DNA of 64,000 bases from Rhodoferax sp. (lineage in GTDB: Bacteria > Pseudomonadota > Gammaproteobacteria > Burkholderiales > Burkholderiaceae_C): the NCBI GenBank assembly GCA_024235935.1, contig JACKLL010000001.1, forward strand, positions 186,001-250,000, given 5' to 3'. The position numbers were made by a program, and so were the translations under genes. Below are positions 37,097 to 45,143 of the stretch, in pieces. The notes beneath the pieces were generated by a model. It did no database searches, had not been told where the DNA came from, and saw only the letters and a program-made list of their open reading frames with translations. Within the stretch, counting starts at the first letter, position 1. The number at the start of each line of letters is the position of its first letter.

Positions 37097-39286
37097 TTAC
37101 TTGACCGCCTCGTAGGTACCGATGCCGGTGTATCGCAGCCAGGTGGCCAGCAGCCCCGCCTGTTCCACGCCTGGCTTTGACCAGTCGCACACCCCTGAAG
37201 GGAAGATCGCATTGAGCCGTGCGGCTTCCGGTGCGCTGAAGCTCACGCTGTACTCCGTCAGGTTGACCGGCTTGAGCTGGCACTTGATGATGTCGTTGGC
37301 CAGCGAGCCTCCCGCAGCCTCCATTGGAAACGATGCGGTGGGGTACAGCGTGTTGCAGTTCGAGGTGCCGGTCAGGCCCTTGAACTGGTCCTCTTCGATG
37401 AAGACGCCATCCTTGTAGCAGCCATCCTTCAGGCTGGCCGGCTTGTTGCGAATGAGCTTCTCGCGCACGCTCGCGCTCGTCCTGTCGGCCGCAATATTGG
37501 CCAGCCAGCTGTCCATGGCCACCAGTGCCTGGCCCACCGCGCTGGCAGATGTGCCGAAGGCTCCGCTCCACATGACATAGTTGTCAGCATTGCCATTGGC
37601 CTTCTTGACCCGCTCTCGCACACTGAAGTGCTGGAACTTGAGGTGCACGTTGCCATTCACTGCATAGTCGTTGTAGGTTTCGTCCACATCCAGCACCGGA
37701 ACCAGACCCAGACCCCCGCCACCACCGGTGATCTTGCCGGTCTGGTAGGCCGCGCGCAGTGCCATCGGATCGGCAACGGTGCGCGATGGCGTGAAGTTGA
37801 AGTCGATGTCGACACCGCCGATCTTCTCGTTCAGATCAAGGAACTGCTCCTTGGTGATCTGGCCTGCGTTCAAGGCCACCAGTCCGTACTGCACACCGAC
37901 GTTGTCGAGCGCACGGCGTGCAAAGCCGTTCGCATCCTTGCCGTAGGTGTTGACGTTGTGATCGAAGAACGTGGGACGGGCGCCGGTCGGGTTCAGCACC
38001 GGGTCATAGCGAACACCCACCGGCACGATGCTGTTCCAGGCGGCGTTCGGCCAACCCGGTCGCGTCGGTACGGCCTCATAACGCACGGCGTTCGAGCCGC
38101 CGTTGTTGTTGAACTGTCCGAAGGTGCCAAAGCCGGATGCGAGTCGCAACTGCTCCTGCGTCCAGAGACCGGCGCCATGGTTATTGAAGTACTCGAGCAT
38201 CAGGCGCGCATTGACCACCGTCGCCTGCAGCAGGTCGGGGAAACTCTGGCGCGGGATGATCCCGTCGAGAATGCCCGGGTAATTGCTTGCGGTGGTGATC
38301 TGCTGGATTCCGCCTGCCGAGCTGCCCCAGCCGATGGTGTAGCGCACCGGACCGTAGGTCTCGATGAACTTCTCCTTGACCATCATCGCGGTCTCGGCAG
38401 ACAACACGTCGTTGCAGTTGTTGCGATACACATTGAGCGACGCTGAAGCCACGGCAAATCCACGCGAGAGCGCCTCGTCCAGCAGGACACCCCCGGTGGT
38501 CGACCCCTGGATGTAATGCCCACCCGAGCAGCCTCCTCCGAAGGAATACACGAGACGCTGGTTCCAGGACGGGTACCCGGTGCCGGCCGACTTCGGGTCG
38601 GCCAGCATCGCAATCTGGTAGATCGCGCGATTGACGGTACCGGTTTCGATGCGCACGATATACGGCACGGTGCGGCCCTCGCTGGTCACGGTGACCGCAA
38701 GATTGCCGGGAGCCGCTGCCAGCGGGTCATAGGCTGCATACGCGCCACCCGTCGTGCGGTACACATAATCCACCCGCGTCGGCACCGAACAGGGAAGATC
38801 GATCGCGGCGCTGGTGAGGAACGGCCCGTTGTCATACAGACGGAACTGATGCGTCTGGCAGTAGAACGGCGTCTCCTGCGGACCGGAGAATACAGGCCCG
38901 GTGATGGCGTGATTGGTCACCTTCAATTCGGTGCGCGATCCGGCGACAGCCTTGCCGTCGGCTCCCCGCTGCCACGCCACGAGCTGGTTCGCACCGTCTT
39001 TCAAGCCGGTGACGAGGCCGTTGAGTTCGTCGCTGCCCACGGACTTGAATGCTGCAGTCACATCCGCGCCGTCCAGTTCCACCACCATCCTGGCAGGGTC
39101 GCCGCTGGGGGCCACGCGCAGCTTCACCAGCACATCGCCACCCGTCACCATGTCGGCGCGGGTGGAGATCGCATCCAGGATATTGCTTGCCACCGGATCG
39201 GAATCACCGCCCCCGCAGCCCAGCAGCAGCCCGCCCGTACCCAGGGCGACCGCCAGCAGTCGCATTGTTCGTCGCTGTGTAGTCAT
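37097..39286 (-). CDS. DUF6351-like lipoprotein, probable secreted hydrolase
   Basis: 729 residues. The N-terminus has a lipoprotein signal with lipobox LLLG-C (cysteine about residue 24), followed by a GGGDSD tether. The body matches what I know as DUF6351: SFGGGCSGGHYIQGSTTGG, GFAVASASLNVYRNNCNDV, and the nucleophile elbow GWGSSAGG with Ser323 in a GxSxG. Aspartate in LDVDETYNDYAVNG and the histidine in KFQHFSVRERV could complete a triad. It is probably an outer-membrane or periplasmic esterase, perhaps acting on polyester or oligomeric esters; that is inference. Four cysteine-bearing loops suggest disulphides. Confidence 0.78.
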   Translation of the reverse strand: MTTQRRTMRLLAVALGTGGLLLGCGGGDSDPVASNILDAISTRADMVTGGDVLVKLRVAPSGDPARMVVELDGADVTAAFKSVGSDELNGLVTGLKDGANQLVAWQRGADGKAVAGSRTELKVTNHAITGPVFSGPQETPFYCQTHQFRLYDNGPFLTSAAIDLPCSVPTRVDYVYRTTGGAYAAYDPLAAAPGNLAVTVTSEGRTVPYIVRIETGTVNRAIYQIAMLADPKSAGTGYPSWNQRLVYSFGGGCSGGHYIQGSTTGGVLLDEALSRGFAVASASLNVYRNNCNDVLSAETAMMVKEKFIETYGPVRYTIGWGSSAGGIQQITTASNYPGILDGIIPRQSFPDLLQATVVNARLMLEYFNNHGAGLWTQEQLRLASGFGTFGQFNNNGGSNAVRYEAVPTRPGWPNAAWNSIVPVGVRYDPVLNPTGARPTFFDHNVNTYGKDANGFARRALDNVGVQYGLVALNAGQITKEQFLDLNEKIGGVDIDFNFTPSRTVADPMALRAAYQTGKITGGGGGLGLVPVLDVDETYNDYAVNGNVHLKFQHFSVRERVKKANGNADNYVMWSGAFGTSASAVGQALVAMDSWLANIAADRTSASVREKLIRNKPASLKDGCYKDGVFIEEDQFKGLTGTSNCNTLYPTASFPMEAAGGSLANDIIKCQLKPVNLTEYSVSFSAPEAARLNAIFPSGVCDWSKPGVEQAGLLATWLRYTGIGTYEAVK

Positions 39287-39716
39287 GTCTCTTGTCCTCT
39301 CGTTCTCATGTCCATTCTTGTGTAACGTTCTTGTCGTATCGACGTGGTGCGCACCAGCGATGCGTGTTTATATGTGCGCAGTCCTCCAGGGGTTAGCCCG
39401 GATTGGCGCAAAGCAGCTATGTGTCAACCATCAATACGGCGCGATTGGATGCGAGCAGGCGCGAAGGCGCCGCGCCACGTTCAGGTGCAGACAGGGAGAC
39501 GAAGGGGGAATGCTGGAGGACTGCGCGCAACAGGCGCGTCGCATGCGATGGCACGCAAGTCGCAACAACCGGCAAGCCCGGCTGCGGCTCGGTAGCCGCG
39601 CAAGCGGGGGCTATAGGAGACGCTCAGCGTCGTCAGCGTGCGCGCAGGTGGGACGCCGAATCAGTGCAGGCGCCGCGCATCGCTTGGGTTGCAGAAGCGC
39701 CGTGTCACAGCGCCAG
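39287..39716. other. Intergenic stretch of about 430 bases without a supported gene
   Basis: It separates the starts of the DUF6351 gene and the end of the M20 peptidase gene. Open frames here are short, arginine-rich and lack ribosome sites. It presumably holds the DUF6351 promoter, but I could not pick out convincing boxes. Confidence 0.5.
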
Positions 39717-41126
39717 TCAAGCAGGTCTCAGCGAGGCCGGTACGCTGGCGGTCTCACCCAGGTCCCACACCACGCCGGTCATCAGCCGCAGCGCATCGCG
39801 CGCCACTGAAGCCAGCAGGTGTTCGTTGGGCGCATGCTGGCAGCAGGACGCATACGAATGCGGAATCCAGACCGTCGGCAGGCCCAGCAGGTCGGCGAAC
39901 ACGTCGTTGGGCAGGGAACCCCCCAGGTTGGGCAATATGGCCGGTGGATGGCCGCTGGTCTTGTGCAGCGAAGCGGCAGCCCAGCGCACCCAGGCATGGT
40001 CCGGGTCGAGCCGGGTTGCGGTGAAGAAGCCGTCACGCGCGGGCGTGACCTTCACCATGCCGAAGCCGGCCTTGTCCAGATGGCGCTGCAAGGCGCCGGC
40101 AATGTCCGACGGGTCGACACCGACGACGAAGCGCAGCTGGCAGTGGCAGCTGGCCTTGGGCGGAATCGCATTGACCGGCCGCTCCGGGTTGCCGCAGGTG
40201 AAGGCCAGCACCTCGAAGCTGCACCAGCCGAACACGCGCTCGGCCGGGCTCAGACCAGGTTCGCCCCAGTCGGGATCGATCTGCGGGCCATCGGCACCAC
40301 CGTCGACCTGCAGGTCGGCGAGCGCCTTGCGCACCGATGGCGTGAGGCTGTCGGGTCGCCACTCGGGCACGCGGATCTCACCCTTGGGACCGGTGATCGT
40401 GGCCAATGCGTGGGCCAGGATGATGCCGGGGTTGGCGATCAGCCCACCCCAGTTGCCCGAATGGTGGCCACCTTCGCGCAGGTCGACCACCAGGTCCATG
40501 TTGGCGGCGCCGCGCGAACCCAGGAAGATGGTGGCCTGATCCGGTCGCAGTCGCGGTCCGTCGGAGGCGATGAACACGTCGGCCGCCAGTGCCGCGGATT
40601 GCTGCTCGCAGAATTCGCGCAGTCCCGGTGAGCCGACCTCTTCACCGGTCTCGATCAGCACCTTGAGGTTGAAACCCAGCTTGCCGCGGGTGGCCAGCAC
40701 CGCCTCGACGGCCGCCAGGTTGATGGTGTGCTGGCCCTTGTTGTCGGCGGTGCCGCGCCCATAGAGCCGGTCGCCCTCCTGCTTCAGTTCCCAGGGGCCG
40801 ATGCCGTCGCGCCAGCTCGCGTCCTGGCCGCGGATCACGTCGCCATGGCCATACGACAACACCGTCGGAAAGCCTGCGTCCTCGATGCGCTCGGCCAGCA
40901 GGAACGGCCCGCCCTTGTGCGGCAGCGGATTGTCGAAGATGCGGCAGCCAAAACCGGCGCGCGCAAAGCTCGGCTGCATTTCTTCCGCCAGGTAACTTCG
41001 CAGTACCGACGCGCGGTCCGGGTTCTGGCTCTCGGTCGGTATCGCGACCCGGCGCGCCAGATCGGCGGCAAAACCGCCGGCATCGAAATACCGTTCTGCT
41101 GCCGCAATGGCCTCTTCACGTTGCAT
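39717..41126 (-). CDS. M20-family metallopeptidase
   Basis: 469 residues. Zinc and catalytic landmarks: SYGHGDVIRGQ (first His and Asp), GTADNKGQH (bridging Asp), the ETGEEVGSPG glutamates and a late PHSYASCCQHAPNEH histidine. The lid/dimerisation domain follows the REGGHHSGNWGG region. The protein lacks a signal peptide. Start ATG at 41126 (MQREEAIAAAERYF) is preferred; the upstream 55 codons overlap the divergent promoter and look non-coding. Substrates of relatives include dipeptides and N-acyl amino acids. It is divergent from the MlrC gene, also an amide-bond or peptide-related family, with about 120 bases between. Confidence 0.88.
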   Translation of the reverse strand: MQREEAIAAAERYFDAGGFAADLARRVAIPTESQNPDRASVLRSYLAEEMQPSFARAGFGCRIFDNPLPHKGGPFLLAERIEDAGFPTVLSYGHGDVIRGQDASWRDGIGPWELKQEGDRLYGRGTADNKGQHTINLAAVEAVLATRGKLGFNLKVLIETGEEVGSPGLREFCEQQSAALAADVFIASDGPRLRPDQATIFLGSRGAANMDLVVDLREGGHHSGNWGGLIANPGIILAHALATITGPKGEIRVPEWRPDSLTPSVRKALADLQVDGGADGPQIDPDWGEPGLSPAERVFGWCSFEVLAFTCGNPERPVNAIPPKASCHCQLRFVVGVDPSDIAGALQRHLDKAGFGMVKVTPARDGFFTATRLDPDHAWVRWAAASLHKTSGHPPAILPNLGGSLPNDVFADLLGLPTVWIPHSYASCCQHAPNEHLLASVARDALRLMTGVVWDLGETASVPASLRPA

Positions 41127-41247
41127 CTTTGCCTCCGCTTGTCCTTCGCTTGCGGCGCGTCCGGCGTCGCCGCGCCCATGATAGGTGACATGCCCCCAAA
41201 AGGCCTGCCTTACAGTTGCAGCTCCCCCATCTTTCGGAGAACGCCGC

Positions 41248-42753
41248 ATGACCCGTGTCCTGACCGCCATGTTCAAACACGAGACCAACACCTTCTCGCC
41301 CTTGCCGACCGACCTGACGTCCTATGCCGCGCGCGCCCTGATATACGGCGAAGACATCCCGGCCTACTTCCGCGGCACGGCGACCGAGATGGGGGCCTTC
41401 ATCCAGGCAGCCGGCCATCACGACTGGGAGCTGGTGCACAGCGTGGCGGCCGATGCCACGCCTTCGGGCAAGGTGACGCAGGCGGCCTTCGACCATATCG
41501 CCGGCACCATCGAGAAGGCGCTGCGTGACGACGGCCCGTTCGACGCCGTGTTGCTGTGCCTGCATGGCGCGATGGTTGCCGAGCACTGCGACGACGGCGA
41601 AGGCGAACTGCTGCGCCGACTGCGCGCCATTGCCGGCGACGACATGCCGATCGGTGTCACGCTGGACCTGCATGCCAACGTCACGGACGCGATGGTGCAG
41701 CGGGCCAGCGTGATGGTCTCGTACCGCAGCTACCCGCATACCGACCAGTTCGGCACCGGGCAGCGCTGCGCCGAGCTGATCGCACGCACACTGGCGGGTG
41801 AGATCGCGCCGCAATGCACGGTGGCGCGCGGCGCAATGATCGACGCAGTGGACCACGGCCGCACAACGGCACCCGGTCCGATGCTGGAGATGCTGGCGCG
41901 CGCCGATGCGCTGATGGCCGAGAACGCTGCCTGGCTGGATATCGGCATCAACGCGGGCTTTCCGTGGGCCGACATGCGGGATGCGGGGCCGAGCGTGGTG
42001 GTGGTGTCGGATGGCAAGGCGCCGGGCACACGTGACCCGGACGCGCTGGCGGCATCGCTGGTGCAACAGATCTGGCAGGACCGCAGGCGCAAGACGGTCC
42101 AGCCGCTGGCGCTGGATGCCGGCATGGCGGCCATCCGGGCTGCAGCGGCGCGAGCGGGCGATGGCGTCGTGGTGGTGGCCGACACCGCCGACAACCCGGG
42201 CGGTGGCGGACTGGAGGATTCGGTGGCGCTGCTCGAAGCGCTGCTCGGCGCCGGCATCGGGCGCACGGCCTTCGGCATGGTCTGCGATCCGGAAACACTG
42301 CACGCGTGCATCGACGCCGGGCCCGGCGCAACGCTGGCCGTGCAACTCGGTGGCAAGGGCAGCACGCAGTTCCATGCGCCGCTGGCCCTCGATGTCACGG
42401 TGGTGTCGATGCAGCCGGGGCATTTCACGTTCACCGGCCCGATGAGCCGCGGCATCAAGCTGGACATCGGCCCGACGGTGGTGTTGCGCTGCCAGGGCAT
42501 CGACATCGTGGTGGCCGGCAGCCGGCACCAGGTGCTCGATACCGGCTTCTTCACACATGCTGCCTTGCAGCCGAGCGACTATGCGGTCGTGGTCGTCAAG
42601 TCGTCGCAGCACTTCCGGGCCGCCTTCGGTACGCTGGCAAAGGAGATCATCGTCATCGACAGTGGCGATGGCCTGACCTCGCACGACCTGAAGTCCTTCG
42701 GCCACAGCCGGGTTCGCCGGCCGGTCTATCCGCTGGACGAGATACCGGATTGA
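41248..42753 (+). CDS. MlrC-family metalloprotein (microcystin LR degradation protein-like)
   Basis: 501 residues, standard MlrC length. MFKHETNTFSP at the N-terminus, LLCLHGAMV, TLDLHANV and SYRSYPHTDQFGTG give the metal-binding Asp and His residues; the DUF1485 C-terminal half holds VVVADTADNPGGGG. The founding member hydrolyses linearised microcystin, but most genomes with MlrC homologues do not degrade microcystin, so the substrate is open. A CGGAGA ribosome site lies about 7 bases before the ATG. Confidence 0.88.
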   Translation: MTRVLTAMFKHETNTFSPLPTDLTSYAARALIYGEDIPAYFRGTATEMGAFIQAAGHHDWELVHSVAADATPSGKVTQAAFDHIAGTIEKALRDDGPFDAVLLCLHGAMVAEHCDDGEGELLRRLRAIAGDDMPIGVTLDLHANVTDAMVQRASVMVSYRSYPHTDQFGTGQRCAELIARTLAGEIAPQCTVARGAMIDAVDHGRTTAPGPMLEMLARADALMAENAAWLDIGINAGFPWADMRDAGPSVVVVSDGKAPGTRDPDALAASLVQQIWQDRRRKTVQPLALDAGMAAIRAAAARAGDGVVVVADTADNPGGGGLEDSVALLEALLGAGIGRTAFGMVCDPETLHACIDAGPGATLAVQLGGKGSTQFHAPLALDVTVVSMQPGHFTFTGPMSRGIKLDIGPTVVLRCQGIDIVVAGSRHQVLDTGFFTHAALQPSDYAVVVVKSSQHFRAAFGTLAKEIIVIDSGDGLTSHDLKSFGHSRVRRPVYPLDEIPD

Positions 42754-42795
42754 ATGCGTTCTGCGGTGTCGCGGAGTTGCCGCAGCACCCGGCCG

Positions 42796-42990
42796 TCAGC
42801 GGTCGGTCTGACCGTCCTTGGCCGCGGCCTGCGCCTGCGCAATCAGCGGCAACACCTGCCCTGCGTTGTCCATGCGGCTGATCAGCGACAGGCACAGCAT
42901 GGACAGCAGCAGCGGCGCGCCAGCCTCGCCCTGGCGCGACAAGGCCTCGCACAAGGCGCTGTAGCACTGGTCCAGATCCTGGTCGTTCAT
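42796..42990 (-). CDS. Small DUF2783-like protein
   Basis: 64 residues (MNDQDLDQCYSALCEALSRQ opening, then LLLSMLCLSLISRM). It overlaps the monooxygenase stop by ATGA; another in-frame ATG six bases upstream is possible. Small proteins of this family regularly follow FAD-dependent aromatic monooxygenases, which fits here. Function unknown; a helper or stabiliser of the hydroxylase is a reasonable guess. Confidence 0.72.
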   Translation of the reverse strand: MNDQDLDQCYSALCEALSRQGEAGAPLLLSMLCLSLISRMDNAGQVLPLIAQAQAAAKDGQTDR

Positions 42991-44570
42991 GGCCATACCC
43001 CTGAGTCCGCGATGGCCTTGCGCATGGCGACTCCATCGACACCGGGCCAGCGCCCCATCACATAGCCGTCGGGCCGAACCAGCACCAGGGCTGCGTCGAC
43101 CCCCGTGCCCAGGCCATAGCGCTGCCAGGCCTGGGCGCACGACGGTGGCACCGGCTGCATCGTGATGCCCAGCGCGGACAGGTCGGCCAGCGGCGACAGA
43201 TCCGGCGCATCGTCCGAGCAGAAAACCAGGCAGACAAAGCCGGCTCCGAAACTTTGCGTCAGATGGCGGCCCTGCGGCATGGTGGCCTCGGGTGCCGGTT
43301 GTCCCGGCGCGGCCAGGTCGCTGGTCCATGGCGCCGTGCCTTCTGCCATGTTGAGCGGCGACTCGGCATAGGACACCGGCGTGGACTGGCGCGGATTGAT
43401 CAGCGCCCGCACCGATGCGTCGTTGCGCGCCAGTCGCAAGGTGGCCTCGCGCATCAACGCATACGCAAAGTCGGGCGGCGCCATGAACTCGGTGCTCTTG
43501 GCGCCATAGGCCATGTTCTCGCGGGTGGCATGCACACGCTCGACCGAATAGGAATCGAGCAGACCGGCGTCGGAGCGACCCTCGAGCACCCGGGCCAGCT
43601 TCCAGGCCAGGTTGCCGGCATCATCCAGCCCCGAGTTCAGGCCCCGCACGCCGAAGATCGGAACCAGATGCGCCGCATCGCCGGCCAGCAAGACCCGGCC
43701 GTGGCGGTAGGACGCCAGCGTCAGGCACTTGGCGTTGTAGATCGAGATCCACAAGACCTCCCAGGCTTCGTCCTCGCCGATCATCGCCAGATGGCTTTGC
43801 ACCCTTGGCAACACGTTCTCGGGCTTGACGGCCTCGGCCGGATCCTCGTCGTCGCGGATCTGGTAGTCGATGCGCCACACGTCCTCAGGCTGGCGGTGCA
43901 TCAGAATGGTCGAACCCGGATTGCTCGGCGGGTCGAACCAGGCCAGGCGCTCCACGGCCCGCCGGGTCTTCTGCCGGATATCGACGATGACGTACTTGCC
44001 GTCGTACTGCATGCCCTGCAGTTGCAGGCCCAGTTGCTCGCGCACGGTGCTGCGGCCGCCATCGCAGGCCACGACCCAGTCGGCGCACACCTGTCGGGTA
44101 CCGGTCTCGGAGACAACGTCGACCATCACGGTGTCGGCGTCCGGCCGCACCGCTGCAACGCGGTGGTTCCAGCGCACATCGGACAGCGCGCCACAGGCCA
44201 GCGCGGCCTCGTGCGCATATTGCTCGACGAAATACTGCTGGATATTGACCATGGGCGCGAAACGCTGGGTCGGCTCGGACGGCATCTGGAAATGCAGCAC
44301 TTCGGTGTCGCGGTAGTAGCTGCGCCCGCCCACCCAGGACAGGCCCTTGGCGACGAGCGCGGCGTCCGCGCCGATCCAGCCCAGGATCTCCTGCGAACGG
44401 CGCGACATGCAGATGGCGCGGCTGCCGGTGCAATACGCGGCGTCGGCCTCGATCACGTGACTGGCGACACCCTGGCGGGCCAGCAGCGCACTGAGCGTCA
44501 AACCGACCGGACCACCGCCGGCAATCAGCACGGGCACCCGATCCGGCAGCGTGCTGGCGCTGTTGCTCAT
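42987..44570 (-). CDS. FAD-dependent monooxygenase, phenol/3-HPP hydroxylase type
   Basis: 527 residues. GxGxxG in VLIAGGGPVGLTLSALLARQG, the DG motif in VACDGGRSTVREQLG, and the GD motif VLLAGDAAHLVPIFGVRGLNSGLDDAGNLAWKLA are the group A flavin hydroxylase signature; a thioredoxin-like C-terminal domain follows about residue 400. It hydroxylates an aromatic ring using NAD(P)H and O2; the substrate is unknown. The ATG at 44570 is preferred to 44666. A perfect inverted repeat lies about 100 bases upstream. Confidence 0.88.
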   Translation of the reverse strand: MSNSASTLPDRVPVLIAGGGPVGLTLSALLARQGVASHVIEADAAYCTGSRAICMSRRSQEILGWIGADAALVAKGLSWVGGRSYYRDTEVLHFQMPSEPTQRFAPMVNIQQYFVEQYAHEAALACGALSDVRWNHRVAAVRPDADTVMVDVVSETGTRQVCADWVVACDGGRSTVREQLGLQLQGMQYDGKYVIVDIRQKTRRAVERLAWFDPPSNPGSTILMHRQPEDVWRIDYQIRDDEDPAEAVKPENVLPRVQSHLAMIGEDEAWEVLWISIYNAKCLTLASYRHGRVLLAGDAAHLVPIFGVRGLNSGLDDAGNLAWKLARVLEGRSDAGLLDSYSVERVHATRENMAYGAKSTEFMAPPDFAYALMREATLRLARNDASVRALINPRQSTPVSYAESPLNMAEGTAPWTSDLAAPGQPAPEATMPQGRHLTQSFGAGFVCLVFCSDDAPDLSPLADLSALGITMQPVPPSCAQAWQRYGLGTGVDAALVLVRPDGYVMGRWPGVDGVAMRKAIADSGVWP

Positions 44571-44670
44571 GGGATCCGGCTCATGCGCGTCATGGTGCGG
44601 ATCACTATACCTGTGGCTGGCGCCATCACCGGGCTGCGAAACGGCCTTCGCAGAGCGACACCCCAAAAGA

Positions 44671-44686
44671 TTTGCGCTAACGCAAA
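44671..44686. promoter_or_regulatory. Inverted repeat TTTGCG-N4-CGCAAA
   Basis: Perfect 6-bp arms with a 4-base spacer (CTAA) between the divergent monooxygenase and feoA genes, 100 bases before the monooxygenase ATG. It looks like a dimeric repressor or activator site; the protein is unknown. Confidence 0.45.
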
Positions 44687-44713
44687 GACAAATGCCACGC
44701 CAAGAGCCATAAT

Positions 44714-44732
44714 AATGAGAACAATTCGTATT
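44714..44732 (+). promoter_or_regulatory. Fur box of feoAB
   Basis: AATGAGAACAATTCGTATT matches the palindrome AATGAGAATnATTCTCATT at 15 of 18 fixed positions. It ends 14 bases before the feoA ATG, so Fur-Fe(II) would block transcription initiation when iron is plentiful. Confidence 0.78.
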
Positions 44733-44746
44733 AAGATGCGATCACC

Positions 44747-45079
44747 ATGAAATTCTCTGCCCTTTGGCGTCTTTTTCAGCCCCATCTGGCGCCGCAGGAT
44801 GCCTCTGCGCAGCCGGTGATGGGCTCGACAGCGCTTGGGACCGATCGGCTAGCCACTGCGGCGCTGGGTCAGCCCTGCGAGGTGGTCGCCATCCACGCCC
44901 CCGAAGCTTCGCCGGACTGGGCCCGCTGGCTGGGTGAGATCGGCTTCATTCCGGGCGAATCAGCCACGGTCAGGGCCCGCAGCCCCTGGGGCGATGGCGC
45001 GCTGGTGGTGCGCATCGGCGTGTCGAATTTTGCGCTGCGCCGCGAGGAAGCGGCCTGCGTGGCGATCAAGCCCCTCTGA
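44747..45079 (+). CDS. feoA: Ferrous iron transport protein FeoA
   Basis: 110 residues; the SH3-like FeoA domain occupies about residues 35-110 (GQPCEVVAIHAPEA at its start, LGEIGFIPGESATVRARSPWGDGALVVRIG in the middle). The 35-residue N-terminal extension is longer than in E. coli FeoA. It precedes feoB by 64 bases and lies directly after a Fur box. Confidence 0.9.
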   Translation: MKFSALWRLFQPHLAPQDASAQPVMGSTALGTDRLATAALGQPCEVVAIHAPEASPDWARWLGEIGFIPGESATVRARSPWGDGALVVRIGVSNFALRREEAACVAIKPL

Positions 45080-45143
45080 CCCTGCCCCGCGCCAGCAAGC
45101 GCCAGCCATCCGGCCCGGCGCGCGCCCTCAGCGAGATACGCCC

